A DNA stretch of 64,000 nt from an uncultured Woeseiaceae bacterium (lineage in GTDB: Bacteria > Pseudomonadota > Gammaproteobacteria > Steroidobacterales > Woeseiaceae): contig CAMYJB010000008.1 of NCBI GenBank assembly GCA_947258565.1, forward strand, positions 1 through 64,000, given 5' to 3'. Both the position numbers and the translations under genes were made by a program. The notes under the pieces are model-generated. The model was not told the origin of the DNA and searched no databases. It saw nothing but the letters and a program-made list of their open reading frames with translations. Below, piece after piece: positions 1 to 8,356 of this stretch (its first letter is position 1; the number at the start of each line of letters is the position of its first letter).

Positions 1-204
1 CGAGTTGTCGGTGTGTACATGGGTGTCGCCAAAGTACACGTTCGTCGGGAAGTTGCGTCCCGCGTAAGGCGAATAGCTCGGCTCGCGCACGACGTTATCC
101 GAATCTTCCGGCGTCGGGACCATGCCTGGCGGGTTACTGTCTTGCCCCCAGGCCAGCGAGAAAGCGAACAGGAAAGATACGAGCGTGACGGTTCTTATTC
201 TCAT
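1..204 (-). CDS. DUF3604 family protein, N-terminal part (cut by window edge)
   Basis: The first 68 codons of a reverse-strand gene that leaves the window on the left. Residues 1-20 form a Sec signal peptide ending near AWGQD, so the product is exported. The mature protein reaches the motif YFGDTHVHTDNS; this GDxHxHT..S signature is the usual start of DUF3604, a family related to PHP-type metal hydrolases whose substrates are mostly unknown. The start codon at 204 has an AAGG ribosome site about 7 bases upstream. The metal-site remainder lies outside the window, so activity cannot be judged. Confidence 0.7.
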   Translation of the reverse strand, partial: MRIRTVTLVSFLFAFSLAWGQDSNPPGMVPTPEDSDNVVREPSYSPYAGRNFPTNVYFGDTHVHTDNS

Positions 205-466
205 GACGCTACCTTATTCTGAGATTGTCATTAATCTGGAGCGGCCGCTTAAATTTATCGGGCACTGTTGTGCAGAGTCTGATTAATCGGTGAGAGACAC
301 ATTAAAACGAGCCGAGTATGCCTGCTCGGGGGAACACTTGCTAATTCGTAGTTTCACCTAATCGTGTTGGGCGATTAGAGTCGGAAATGTATAAAGAAAC
401 AGCCTTTGATCTCACGCGTGCCAGTGCGCCGACTTCCTGTCGGTATTGTGCCCACCGATGCGGCGT
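205..466. other. Intergenic region with two small hairpins
   Basis: This 262-bp gap carries the promoter side of the DUF3604 gene and the 3' end of the LssY_C pair. Two perfect small inverted repeats are visible: CCGAG/CTCGG at 312-316 and 325-329, and CTAATCG/CGATTAG at 358-364 and 372-378 with a 7-base loop. Neither is followed by a clear T-run, so they are weak terminator or regulatory candidates. I see no convincing ORF. Confidence 0.35.
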
Positions 467-1699
467 CTACCGTGTCGGCTGTGCGCCCCAGTCGAGGTCC
501 TGTATATCGCCAAAGTCCCTTGGCGTTGACGAGATCCACAGCACGACGCGCTTGCCGTCGGTGAAATAAGGGTCGCCGGTGAGATTGCCGCGCGGTTCGC
601 CAATGGTCGCCGGGCCAACACCCTCCACGTACCCGAGTCTCGCCAGCGCCTGCGAATACGCCAGGTTCTCGACCAGGTACTCACGCGTTTCATCGACGTC
701 CGGATCGACCTTGTGCGTCGTGATGGTCTTCGCCGTCAGGCGAACCCCGATGTCACGGCTTATTTGTCCGATCCATACTGGCACGCCCTCGTAACGTAGC
801 GGCGACATCCAGAGCCTTAAGTGATTGCGTTCGTTGATGTTCGCCCGAGCTTTCTGGAACGCCACGTCCTGGGGACGCCCGAATACGTACAGCCCGCTTA
901 CGGGGGAATACCGGTATTCGCTGCCGCTCACGAACGATTTGCCCATCTTGGCCAGCGACGAAACGCTTACGACCTCGGTCTCGTCCCAGCCGGCGCGGAT
1001 GAACGCGTAGTAGACGTCGTCCACGTCACCGATGACAACGAGATTCAGGGGGTCGCCGGTGCCCTCGGCTTTCTTGTCGGTCGTGCAGCACGGCATGGCC
1101 GCCAGGGCTTCGATCAGCGCGTCTTTGTCGAGCTCGCGGATCTCCGCGGCGGGATAGAGCGTTTCCCAGTCGACATCACTGTGATCCAGTCGCAGGCCCG
1201 GTACCGGCACGAAAAACGTGAAGTTTATGAGTTGCTCGTCGTCGGTATAGACGTCGACGTTGAACGACTTGGTGCCTTGCTGTAACGCCGTGAACATGAA
1301 CCCGGTACGCTTCTCCCCGGGATCGATGTACATATCGATCTTGCGGTCGAAGAAGAACTTGCGCATGCTCGCGTCCGTTTTCCCGGCGCCACCCGCGCCG
1401 AGAAACGCGCTTTCGATCGGCGTGAAGTATTGCGGGTCCAGGCCCAGAGGCAGAAACGTAATCGTCGCGTCACTATCGTTGCTGATTTCCAGCCAGACCG
1501 GCTGGATCTTTCGCTTGTAGAGCGGCACCCCGAAAAAGTCCTGCGATTCCTGGTCGCTGGGCACGGCGACTGTAACCGTGACGGCGCCTTCGGCCTGAGT
1601 GATAGCACGCTCGAGGAACCCGGGAACGGGTGCCTGGGCGAACGCCGACGCTGCGACGAACAGCGCCAGCATCACCGCGTATTGGCCTGGGCGCCTCAT
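467..1699 (-). CDS. Secreted LssY C-terminal domain protein (second of a tandem pair)
   Basis: A 410-residue exported protein with a signal peptide ending in ASAFAQ. The N-terminal half (about 25-170) contains QPVWLEISND and PGEKRTGFMFT segments also found in its neighbour. The C-terminal half (about 190-400) resembles the LssY_C domain: NLVVIGDVDDVYYAFIRAGW, the LRLWMSPLRYEGVPVWIGQI stretch and DPDVDETREYL. The ATG at 1699 overlaps the TGA of the upstream paralogue by four bases, so the two are translationally coupled; a longer frame beginning at 1729 is less likely because the signal peptide begins here. The biochemical role of LssY_C is not established. It could be a periplasmic partner of the lipoprotein upstream. 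Confidence 0.62.
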   Translation of the reverse strand: MRRPGQYAVMLALFVAASAFAQAPVPGFLERAITQAEGAVTVTVAVPSDQESQDFFGVPLYKRKIQPVWLEISNDSDATITFLPLGLDPQYFTPIESAFLGAGGAGKTDASMRKFFFDRKIDMYIDPGEKRTGFMFTALQQGTKSFNVDVYTDDEQLINFTFFVPVPGLRLDHSDVDWETLYPAAEIRELDKDALIEALAAMPCCTTDKKAEGTGDPLNLVVIGDVDDVYYAFIRAGWDETEVVSVSSLAKMGKSFVSGSEYRYSPVSGLYVFGRPQDVAFQKARANINERNHLRLWMSPLRYEGVPVWIGQISRDIGVRLTAKTITTHKVDPDVDETREYLVENLAYSQALARLGYVEGVGPATIGEPRGNLTGDPYFTDGKRVVLWISSTPRDFGDIQDLDWGAQPTR

Positions 1700-2907
1700 G
1701 GTTCGACCCTCCCGGGAGCTTCGTCCCAATCCAGTTCATCCAGCTCCAACATGGACAACGCCGGACCGGAAAGCCACATAACAGCCAGGTAGCCTTCGGT
1801 AAAATACCGGTCGCCGGTGAAACTCTGGTTCGGATTATCAAACGGCACCTGTCCCTGACCCCGCACCCAGCCATAGGCGGCCAGACCCCGTCCGTACCAG
1901 ATGTCCTGCACGAAATAGGCGGCCGCATCGTCGACATCGGGGTCGAGTTCACCCTGGCCTTTGCCTCCGCCGACGTGATGCGTCACCTCGACAAACCAGA
2001 CCGGTGTGCCGCCCTCGCGCATAGGGCTCAGCCAGAAGCGTAACTCGGTACTACCACCGCCAGCCGTCCGCTTCTTCCTGAATACGACATCCGCGATCCG
2101 ACCGAAAAGGTAAGTCTGGTCCGCAGCGATCTCTGAAGCCGTACGCGGTTTCTCCACCCAGTTAGCCCGGATGAGCGCCTGCAGGACATGCTCGGGCTCA
2201 CCAATGACGACGACGTTGATGGGCAGGCCCAGTGCCTGCCCCGAGGAATCCCGCGTCTGGTGGTCCAATGCGGCCAGCTCGGCCCTGAATGAATCACGGT
2301 CGAGGTCGCGAATCTCGCCGGGATCGTAGAGTTCCCCGAAATAGGCCTCGGAATGATCCGGCTGGAACCCGGGCACATCGATGAAAAACGTGAACGAGAG
2401 ATCCTGCTCGCGGCTTGCCCCGAACAGGTCGACGTTGAACGCCTTGGTGCCCGGTTGCGCGTGCGTGAAGACGAAGCCCGAACGGCTTTCACCGGGGGGG
2501 ATCCGCCGCGGCATCCCCATATCGAAAAAGTAGTGGTTCATCTGCTTTCTGGCTTCTTTGGAAAAGGCGCCCTTGTGAACGTAGGCTACCTCCTGTCCCG
2601 AGAAGTACTCGCGATCAGTGCTGACCGGGGCATAGCGAATCCAGTCGTCGCTGCCATTACGGACCTTTATCCAGACCGGCTGGATGCCGCTGTCGTAGAG
2701 CGGGAGGTCGAATAACGCACGGGTTTCTTCCGGGCCGGGAACGGCGGCGGAGACCTCAATCGGACCCCTGGCCTGGGTCTCGGCACGATCCTGAAACGGC
2801 ACGGAAGCGATATCAGCGGGCTGGTAGGGCGCACTGGCGCAAGCACTCATCGCGAGGAGGAGGCCGAGATATTGAGCGATCAGAATATTTGAGCGGCAGG
2901 AGTTCAT
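1696..2907 (-). CDS. LssY C-terminal domain lipoprotein (first of a tandem pair)
   Basis: A 403-residue predicted lipoprotein: a hydrophobic leader is followed by the lipobox MSAC with the lipidated Cys at residue 23. The body parallels the downstream protein: QPVWIKVRNGSDDW, PPGESRSGFVFTHAQPGTKAFNVDLF, then an LssY_C-like half with NVVVIGEPEHVLQALIRANW and LRFWLSPMREGGTPVWFVEV. The start at 2907 was chosen because it has a GAGGA ribosome site and begins the leader; an in-frame start at 2967 adds 20 residues that do not look like a signal. The two proteins arose by tandem duplication and then diverged, one staying membrane-anchored by lipid and the other becoming soluble or peripheral. Function unknown. 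Confidence 0.62.
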   Translation of the reverse strand: MNSCRSNILIAQYLGLLLAMSACASAPYQPADIASVPFQDRAETQARGPIEVSAAVPGPEETRALFDLPLYDSGIQPVWIKVRNGSDDWIRYAPVSTDREYFSGQEVAYVHKGAFSKEARKQMNHYFFDMGMPRRIPPGESRSGFVFTHAQPGTKAFNVDLFGASREQDLSFTFFIDVPGFQPDHSEAYFGELYDPGEIRDLDRDSFRAELAALDHQTRDSSGQALGLPINVVVIGEPEHVLQALIRANWVEKPRTASEIAADQTYLFGRIADVVFRKKRTAGGGSTELRFWLSPMREGGTPVWFVEVTHHVGGGKGQGELDPDVDDAAAYFVQDIWYGRGLAAYGWVRGQGQVPFDNPNQSFTGDRYFTEGYLAVMWLSGPALSMLELDELDWDEAPGRVEP

Positions 2908-3043
2908 ATTTTCCTCTTCTAGCTGTTTTGAAACTACTGGACCCCGCAGGCGATTGAAATCAGTCAAAGTACGTAGCTCGACGAAGACATGAGGCAGATT
3001 CGCAGCGAGTAGCCGCGCCTGTACGCAGCGCTGAAAAGCGAGA

Positions 3044-4264
3044 TCAGAACGACCAGTCCCACTGGAATCTGACGCGGTTCGACGTATCCGTCTCGGGCGC
3101 CTGCCGGCGGATCACGTGTGACAGGTCGAGCGTGAGCTTGTTGCGATGCCCGTTGAAAAACCAGTTCGATGCCAGCGTGTACTCTTTCTCGGTGTCACCC
3201 GAGACATTGTTATCCGGATCGACCCGCGCATACCGCAACGCAAACTCGAGTGGTTCAGGTAACGACTCGATGATTTCCGAGAAGAACATGCCGGCTTGTG
3301 CATAGCCGCCGAAAAGTCTCCGCTTCTCTCCGTTCAGTCGGTCGTCGACACTTTTCCAGTGCAGCTCCTGCTGCCACGAGAATCCGCGATGCTGGTAGGC
3401 GGTCTCGAGCACGACCTGCTCGAGGCGGTACTGATCGGGTTCGCCGTCGACGAACCCGGGTAATTGTCCACCGCCCTTGCTGGAAAACGCGGTGTACGCG
3501 CTCTTACCGGTTACGGCAGCGAGGGCGACGGACCCAGTCGGCTTGTCCGGACGCGAGATCGCACTCTGGCTGAAGCCCAGCACACGTCCCTGGAAATTCC
3601 ATTGCGCGCGGGCCATCCATAATCCGTCCGCGTCGGCAGTGTCGCCGCCGCGACCTGCGCCACTCAGCCAGCCGAACCAATAACTCGTGTCGCCGCGACT
3701 ACCCTTGCCGAGACGGCCGGATGCCATCACGGCCTGCTGTCGGTCGATCGTGAACCACGGCGTAACGACCGAGCGCTCGACGAATTGCTGCTTGCCGGAC
3801 GAGTCGATGCGCTCACGGTTGAACTCGGACTTCCATTGCCCGATCCGGATGCTGAGCCTGTCTGAAAATTTGTAGGTTGCCCGCAGGTCGAGCAGCCGGC
3901 TGTCGACGAAGTCGTACTCGGAATAGAACGTGAACGCAGGGCGCAGCAGGTGCCCCCCCAGCTTCAGGCGTCCGCGATTGAGCCTAAACTCCGAGGACTC
4001 GGAAACAGGTGCGCCGGGGATCTCGTCCTGTGTGACCCTGGTGTTCGCCCAGCGAGTCTGCACCCGTGCGCCGAACCACACGAAGTTGTTGCCCGTGCCG
4101 TCGTCGAACTGTAATCCTTGTTTGCCGTAGGAAAACTTTCCGCCGTTTGGCTTTTCGGTGGGCTCGTTTGCTACCGCGCCGCTGAAGCAGATGAGGAAAC
4201 AGGTAAACACGACACAGGTGTTGGCAAGCGAAATGCCAGATCGGACCCTAGTAATTCGTTTCAT
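3044..4264 (-). CDS. Phosphate-selective porin O/P family protein
   Basis: A 406-residue outer-membrane beta-barrel. After a signal peptide (cleavage near VANEP) come alternating amphipathic strands and the family-like segments FVWFGARVQTRW, FRLNRGRLKLGGHL, FYSEYDF and RIGQWKSEFNRER. It ends in WDWSF, the aromatic C-terminal signature recognised by the BAM machinery. Length and layout match OprO/OprP-type porins (PF07396), which form anion or polyphosphate pores; substrate preference here is unknown because the arginine ladder cannot be modelled by eye. I found no clear Pho box in the 144 bases upstream. The start at 4264 is preferred over an in-frame one at 4288 because it directly precedes the basic signal-peptide N-region. 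Confidence 0.75.
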   Translation of the reverse strand: MKRITRVRSGISLANTCVVFTCFLICFSGAVANEPTEKPNGGKFSYGKQGLQFDDGTGNNFVWFGARVQTRWANTRVTQDEIPGAPVSESSEFRLNRGRLKLGGHLLRPAFTFYSEYDFVDSRLLDLRATYKFSDRLSIRIGQWKSEFNRERIDSSGKQQFVERSVVTPWFTIDRQQAVMASGRLGKGSRGDTSYWFGWLSGAGRGGDTADADGLWMARAQWNFQGRVLGFSQSAISRPDKPTGSVALAAVTGKSAYTAFSSKGGGQLPGFVDGEPDQYRLEQVVLETAYQHRGFSWQQELHWKSVDDRLNGEKRRLFGGYAQAGMFFSEIIESLPEPLEFALRYARVDPDNNVSGDTEKEYTLASNWFFNGHRNKLTLDLSHVIRRQAPETDTSNRVRFQWDWSF

Positions 4265-4408
4265 CACGTCGCACTGCCGTCTGCACAATGCAGGGAAAAG
4301 GCGGAATTATCAGAGGCGCTGACCCTCAATGCAGAATTTGCTTGTCTGCGCATATCGGGTCGGCCGTATGGAATCGAATTTCGTTCCTTACTCGGCGGAG
4401 AATAAACA

Positions 4409-5026
4409 CTATGCTCCAGCGCGCCTCCGGCTGAACCACCATTTCAGGAACGGATACAGGAACCATGACAATTCCCAGGCCCATGGACCGATGAACGCTG
4501 CAGGAATAGTCAGCAGCGCGGTTATCGGTTCAGCGAAGTTAGCCTGGGCGACGTCCCTGGCTTCCTCGTCGGATACGTTCTCTGACAAGAGCGCGGCCTT
4601 CCCGCCGGCGTACCACCAGCCCAGGTAGGCGGTGGCGCCAATAAGCACGGCCGCCGAACTCTCCAGCACCCGGGTATCGGCGGCGGAGCCCACGCCGATG
4701 CCCAGCCCGAGGGCGTAAAGGTAGAACAGCACGAAGAACACCTGGAATATGGAGATACCGGTGTGAATCGGATTCGTCCCCTTTAATCGGCTCAGCAGCG
4801 AGTTGCTCTGCAGCCAGAAGACAATCACGATCAGGATAGACAGCAAGGGCACAACGAAGTCCGGCCAATTGCTGATGAGCATTTCCAGGACCGTGTCCCA
4901 CTCCGGGTTATCGAAGTTCGGCCGCGGCAGGATCATGAAGATCCGCCAGATGACCAGTGCATAAACCAGGTCGGTAAGTCGCTCGAGCCTCAGAAGCTGC
5001 TGTTTTGATACATCTTCTTGTGACAT
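4409..5026 (-). CDS. TMEM175/DUF1211-like small membrane protein
   Basis: A 205-residue integral membrane protein with about five to six hydrophobic segments. The first helix, RLERLTDLVYALVIWRIF, resembles the R-x-x-x-FSD-x-x-x-A helix of TMEM175-type potassium channels (DUF1211), but the FSD triplet is LTD here. The pattern VFWLQSNSLLSRLKG followed by a hydrophobic stretch also resembles the family. The ATG at 5026 has a strong GGAGG ribosome site. It lies 46 bp downstream of a second channel-type gene on the same strand, so the two are probably co-transcribed. With the gate residue altered, channel activity is uncertain; another DUF1211-like membrane protein is the main alternative. Confidence 0.5.
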   Translation of the reverse strand: MSQEDVSKQQLLRLERLTDLVYALVIWRIFMILPRPNFDNPEWDTVLEMLISNWPDFVVPLLSILIVIVFWLQSNSLLSRLKGTNPIHTGISIFQVFFVLFYLYALGLGIGVGSAADTRVLESSAAVLIGATAYLGWWYAGGKAALLSENVSDEEARDVAQANFAEPITALLTIPAAFIGPWAWELSWFLYPFLKWWFSRRRAGA

Positions 5027-5072
5027 ATTGCCTCCGATTGTTGTCGGCTCATTGTCCGGCGGGCCGACTGCC

Positions 5073-5390
5073 TCAGGCGTACAGCTTGTCGAATGCCGTG
5101 CCCGCAGCCTCAACGGCGAGTGCCACCATGATACCAGTGCAAATCAGCCCAACTATCGCCAGGATGATCGCGTAAAACCTGCCGCGGCCGGTGGTCGGAG
5201 TCATGTCCCCGTAACCCACCGTGGTGGCCGTTATAAAGCCGTAATACAGGCTGTCTCCCGTGCTCCACCCCTCACGCCGGCCGGCGGCGATAGCCAGCGC
5301 AGCGATAACAAGGCCAAGGCCCAATAATAGCGGTGCACCAGTCCAAACCAGACGCGCAAAACTTACAACAAATTCCAAAGTGAAGATCAT
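5073..5390 (-). CDS. Two-helix potassium channel pore protein (Ion_trans_2)
   Basis: A 105-residue protein with the architecture helix, pore loop, helix. The selectivity filter TTVGYGDMTP at about residues 56-65 is canonical for potassium channels (PF07885), and the outer helix (LLLGLGLVIAALAIA) and inner helix (FYAIILAIVGLICTGIMVALAV) flank it. It lacks any RCK or cyclic-nucleotide domain, so a homotetramer would have no obvious ligand gate. The start at 5390 has a strong GGAGGT ribosome site. It is the first gene of a likely two-gene operon with the TMEM175-like gene. Confidence 0.82.
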   Translation of the reverse strand: MIFTLEFVVSFARLVWTGAPLLLGLGLVIAALAIAAGRREGWSTGDSLYYGFITATTVGYGDMTPTTGRGRFYAIILAIVGLICTGIMVALAVEAAGTAFDKLYA

Positions 5391-5620
5391 TTGAACCTCC
5401 TATCCCAGCTCATCCACACCGTAGCCGGATTCGTGCAAATCGCCCAGGTACCAGCTATAAACTGCGCGGGCTTCGGTCCCTGCACGTATACATCGCGCTG
5501 CGTGACAGAGTCGCGAGCCGCTTTCTCAGCCGCTATAAAGATTCCCGTGAGAATGGGGCGCCTGGCGGGTGAGAACTGGTAGACTCCAAAAAAAACAGCC
5601 GCGTCAAGCAGAGTTTACAA
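5391..5620. promoter_or_regulatory. Divergent intergenic region between channel operon and MipA-like gene
   Basis: This 230-bp gap separates the leftward channel operon from the rightward MipA-like gene and must hold promoters for both. A TATAAA stretch near 5534-5539 is a plausible -10 element for the rightward gene. A run of eight or nine A residues around 5588-5596 lies about 30 bases before the GTG start. No ORF is convincing. Confidence 0.35.
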
Positions 5621-7045
5621 GTGAACGTTACACGTATCAGCAGCGTTTTTGTCAGGGCTGCCGCCATTCTGAGTTTTGCGGGCATGGTACCTGCTTATGC
5701 TCAGTACGAGGTTGCGGAGATCCCGTTCTTCAACACCCCCAAAGGCACGGCCGCCCTGGGTGGCGGCATTCGCCTCGGACAAGACCTTTACATCGCGACA
5801 GACAACGAGGACCAGCGCCAGTTCGACCTGGTCCCGCTGTATCTTTACAACGGCAGGTACATATTCTTCCGCGGTACTGCGGGCGGCGTCCACCTGTTCA
5901 GTAACGACAATATCGAATTCAACGTGATGGGCCGCTACCGTTTTACCAAGCTCGACCCGGACCGCAATGCCTTCTTCGAAGGAATGGAGACACGCAAGCA
6001 GACCGTGGACGGCGGCCTCGAACTGCGTCTGCGCGGCCGCTGGGGAGAGGCAAACGCGAACTACCTGACCGATACCCTCAATCGTCACACAGGCCAGAGC
6101 GCCGAAATCTCCTACCGCTACACCTTCGACCGAGGGCGTTTTTCGTTCTCGCCGTTCATCACCTGGGCCTGGAACGACAACAAACTGACCAACTACTACT
6201 ACGGCGTTACGGAAGCCGAGGCCCGCCCGGATCGGCCCGAATACACGCCCGGCGAGTCGCAGTGGATCGGTTTCGGCATGAATACGACCTGGTGGGTGTC
6301 CGATCGCATACAGTTCTTTGCCAACCTCGGGTTCACGGGCGTCGATACCGTCGTCAGGGATAGTCCGTTGGTTGAGGAAGACAGCACATCCGCCTTCTTT
6401 GCCGGCGGCACCTATATCTTCGGCAATGTTCGGAGACCCGAGACTTTCATTTCGTCGGAACGCGCCGGCGAATGGTCCTGGCGCCTCAATTACGGCTACC
6501 AGGCCGATGGCAATATCGTCAGCGAGATCGACCAGGGCGACTTCAGCAAGAGTGAGTTCGCCGATACCAATATCGGCGGCATAACGTTCGGTAAGCTGCT
6601 CACCGATGGTCCGCGCGTGGACTTCACCGGCAAGTTTGCGCTATTCCGACACTTCGAAGAAGATGAAGGCAACGGCAATTTCTGGAGCTATACGCTTTAC
6701 ATGATGGCTACGGGAAAAGGTTACTCGCCCTGGAGCAGGCAAGAGGTTTTCCGGTACGGCTTCGGCTTCGGCATGTCCTACGCGGACAAGGTGCCGATTG
6801 CCGAGCAACGCAAGCAGGCCTCGAGCGGCAATAACACGTCGCGTTTCCTGAATTATCTCGAGTTGCAGCTGGACTTCCCGTTAGGGCGCCTTTTCAAGGC
6901 GAAGAGCATGCGGAACTGCTACGCAGGCCTCACCGTCGTGCACCGCTCCGGAATATTCGGGACGTCGGATCTCCTGGGTGACGTCGCAGGGGGCGCGGAC
7001 TGGATTACCGCGCATTTCGAATGCGCCATGGGTCGCAAATCATGA
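5621..7045 (+). CDS. MipA/OmpV-like outer-membrane protein (paralogue 1)
   Basis: A 474-residue exported beta-rich protein with a signal peptide ending at PAYAQ. The segments GTAALGGGIRLGQDLY, LVPLYLYNGRYIFF and C-terminal GLTVVHRSGIFG resemble MipA/OmpV proteins (PF06629), which interact with murein hydrolases or act as outer-membrane barrels. It is much longer than typical MipA (about 250 residues). It starts with GTG at 5621; I see no better in-frame ATG before the signal peptide. The stop overlaps the start of the SYLF gene (ATGA). A clear paralogue lies at 13603-14997, sharing LTNYY, RPEYTPG and the VVHRSGIFG...LLGDV block. The C-terminus is not the usual terminal aromatic, although WITAHFEC sits close to the end. 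Confidence 0.6.
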   Translation: MNVTRISSVFVRAAAILSFAGMVPAYAQYEVAEIPFFNTPKGTAALGGGIRLGQDLYIATDNEDQRQFDLVPLYLYNGRYIFFRGTAGGVHLFSNDNIEFNVMGRYRFTKLDPDRNAFFEGMETRKQTVDGGLELRLRGRWGEANANYLTDTLNRHTGQSAEISYRYTFDRGRFSFSPFITWAWNDNKLTNYYYGVTEAEARPDRPEYTPGESQWIGFGMNTTWWVSDRIQFFANLGFTGVDTVVRDSPLVEEDSTSAFFAGGTYIFGNVRRPETFISSERAGEWSWRLNYGYQADGNIVSEIDQGDFSKSEFADTNIGGITFGKLLTDGPRVDFTGKFALFRHFEEDEGNGNFWSYTLYMMATGKGYSPWSRQEVFRYGFGFGMSYADKVPIAEQRKQASSGNNTSRFLNYLELQLDFPLGRLFKAKSMRNCYAGLTVVHRSGIFGTSDLLGDVAGGADWITAHFECAMGRKS

Positions 7046-7596
7046 CTACGAGGCAACGCATCGCGACCATGGTCGCCGCATTCCTGGTCCTGGTACTGAA
7101 CCATGGCGCCGCCGAAGAGTGGCAAGCCAATGAGGGCGACCGCCTGCAAGAGCGGGCGGAAAAAGCCATCGACAGGGTACGGGCCGAGGTCGATCGCAGC
7201 CACCCGTACTTCGAGGACGCCTACGCGATCGCGGTATGGCCCGGCATAACGCGGGTCGCTGCCGGTTTCGGTGGCGCGTACGGCAAGGGCGTCGTCATCG
7301 AACAGGGCAAAGCCGTTGGCACCGCAAGGTACTGGCAGTTGAGTTCGGGTATCCAGGCCGGCGCGAAGAATTTCGCACTGATCATCTTTTTCAAGGACAA
7401 GGAAGCGCTGGAGGGGCTGAAGCAGAACAAGACCCAGTTCACGGGACAGGCGGGCATCGACGTCGTAACCTTTGGCGTGGCCGGCACGCCCGCTTACAGC
7501 GAGGGCGTGGCGCTTATTCCGCTGACCAATCTGGGTTTAATGGGCGAGTTCTCGGCCGCTGGCGTGTGGTTCCGGTACAAGCCCTACAGCGAATAG
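7042..7596 (+). CDS. SYLF/YSC84 domain lipid-binding protein
   Basis: A 184-residue exported protein: signal peptide (residues 1-23, cleavage after HGAA), then a helical linker and the SYLF domain from about residue 60: AIAVWPGITRVAAGFGGAYGKGVV, SGIQAGAKNFALIIFF and GQAGIDVVTFGVAG. SYLF domains (PF04366; yeast Ysc84, mammalian SH3YL1) bind phosphoinositide-type lipids; bacterial members such as BPSL1445 are periplasmic or outer-membrane lipid binders. The ATG at 7042 overlaps the stop of the MipA-like gene, so the two are coupled. The pairing suggests a role at the envelope rather than in the cytoplasm. Confidence 0.82.
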   Translation: MTTRQRIATMVAAFLVLVLNHGAAEEWQANEGDRLQERAEKAIDRVRAEVDRSHPYFEDAYAIAVWPGITRVAAGFGGAYGKGVVIEQGKAVGTARYWQLSSGIQAGAKNFALIIFFKDKEALEGLKQNKTQFTGQAGIDVVTFGVAGTPAYSEGVALIPLTNLGLMGEFSAAGVWFRYKPYSE

Positions 7597-7616
7597 TGCG
7601 CCAGAACAGGAATCGA

Positions 7617-7667
7617 ATGAATCGACGTACCCGCGGGACCGCGGTTCGCCCGGAAGCCGAACATTGA
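7617..7667 (+). CDS. Possible 16-codon leader minicistron
   Basis: A very short ORF starting ATG at 7617 with AGGAA five bases upstream and ending TGA at 7665-7667. It overlaps the TTG start of the following membrane-protein gene in a TTGA arrangement, which would allow reinitiation. The peptide (basic, 16 residues) has no recognisable family. It may equally be chance, because the next gene itself has no good ribosome site. Confidence 0.25.
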   Translation: MNRRTRGTAVRPEAEH

Positions 7668-8335
7668 TCGACCTTGTCTCGGTACTGTTCCCAATTCTCC
7701 TGGTTGACGTGCTCAACCCGGTGCTTTTCGCCATGCTGGTGTTCGCCGCCGGCTCGAACCGGCCCGTTTCCAACAGCGCAGCGATGCTCGCCGGCCACAC
7801 GCTCGCCTATTTTGCGGCGGGCATCGTCATAGCACTCGGTATGGAGCAGCTGTCCCATCGGCTGGCAAATCCCCAACGCATCGATTTCATTATCAGCGGC
7901 CTGGTTGGCATAGGCCTGCTTCTGATGGTGTTGCCGACGAAAAAGCAAGGCGCCCCTGAAGCGGCGGAGCCGGAATGGGACCTGACGCCGCTGAAATGTT
8001 TCGCTTTCGGCGCCGTCGTAAATTTCATCGGGATCCCGTTCGCGCTCCCCTACTTCGCCGTCGTCGACCAGGTCCTCAAGGCTGATCTCTCCGTGACCGG
8101 CTCTGTCACTGTCCTGACGATCTACAATTTTTGCTACGCCGCGCCATTCATGATCGTGCCGGCGTTGGTTGCCATATCGGGAGAGCGCGCGAAACCGTTT
8201 CTCGAGAAGATCAACGGCTTTATCGGCAAGGCATCGGACATGTTGATGCCGTGGCTGTTTGCCGCGCTCGGAGCAGCGTTGATTGCAGACGCCGTCGCGT
8301 ACTTCTATCGTGGGGCCGGGTTGATTCAGTTCTAG
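7664..8335 (+). CDS. GAP/Sap-like (LysE superfamily) six-helix membrane transporter
   Basis: A 223-residue membrane protein with about six transmembrane segments, including VLFPILLVDVLNPVLFAMLV, AGHTLAYFAAGIVIAL and MLMPWLFAALGAALIADAV. The layout, with a polar loop at about residues 92-110 between helix three and four, resembles the GAP/Sap family (PF11139), whose mycobacterial members help export lipids such as sulfolipid and glycopeptidolipid; a general LysE-type exporter is the alternative. The best start is TTG at 7664; the next in-frame ATG (7732) would cut into the first helix. It follows the SYLF gene by 67 bp and is convergent with the next barrel gene. Confidence 0.6.
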   Translation: MIDLVSVLFPILLVDVLNPVLFAMLVFAAGSNRPVSNSAAMLAGHTLAYFAAGIVIALGMEQLSHRLANPQRIDFIISGLVGIGLLLMVLPTKKQGAPEAAEPEWDLTPLKCFAFGAVVNFIGIPFALPYFAVVDQVLKADLSVTGSVTVLTIYNFCYAAPFMIVPALVAISGERAKPFLEKINGFIGKASDMLMPWLFAALGAALIADAVAYFYRGAGLIQF

Positions 8336-8356
8336 CCCGAACGGCGAACGCTGACG

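Noticed and set aside
4265-4408. Pho box before the phosphate-selective-type porin
   Set aside because: No pair of CTGTCAT-like direct repeats is visible.
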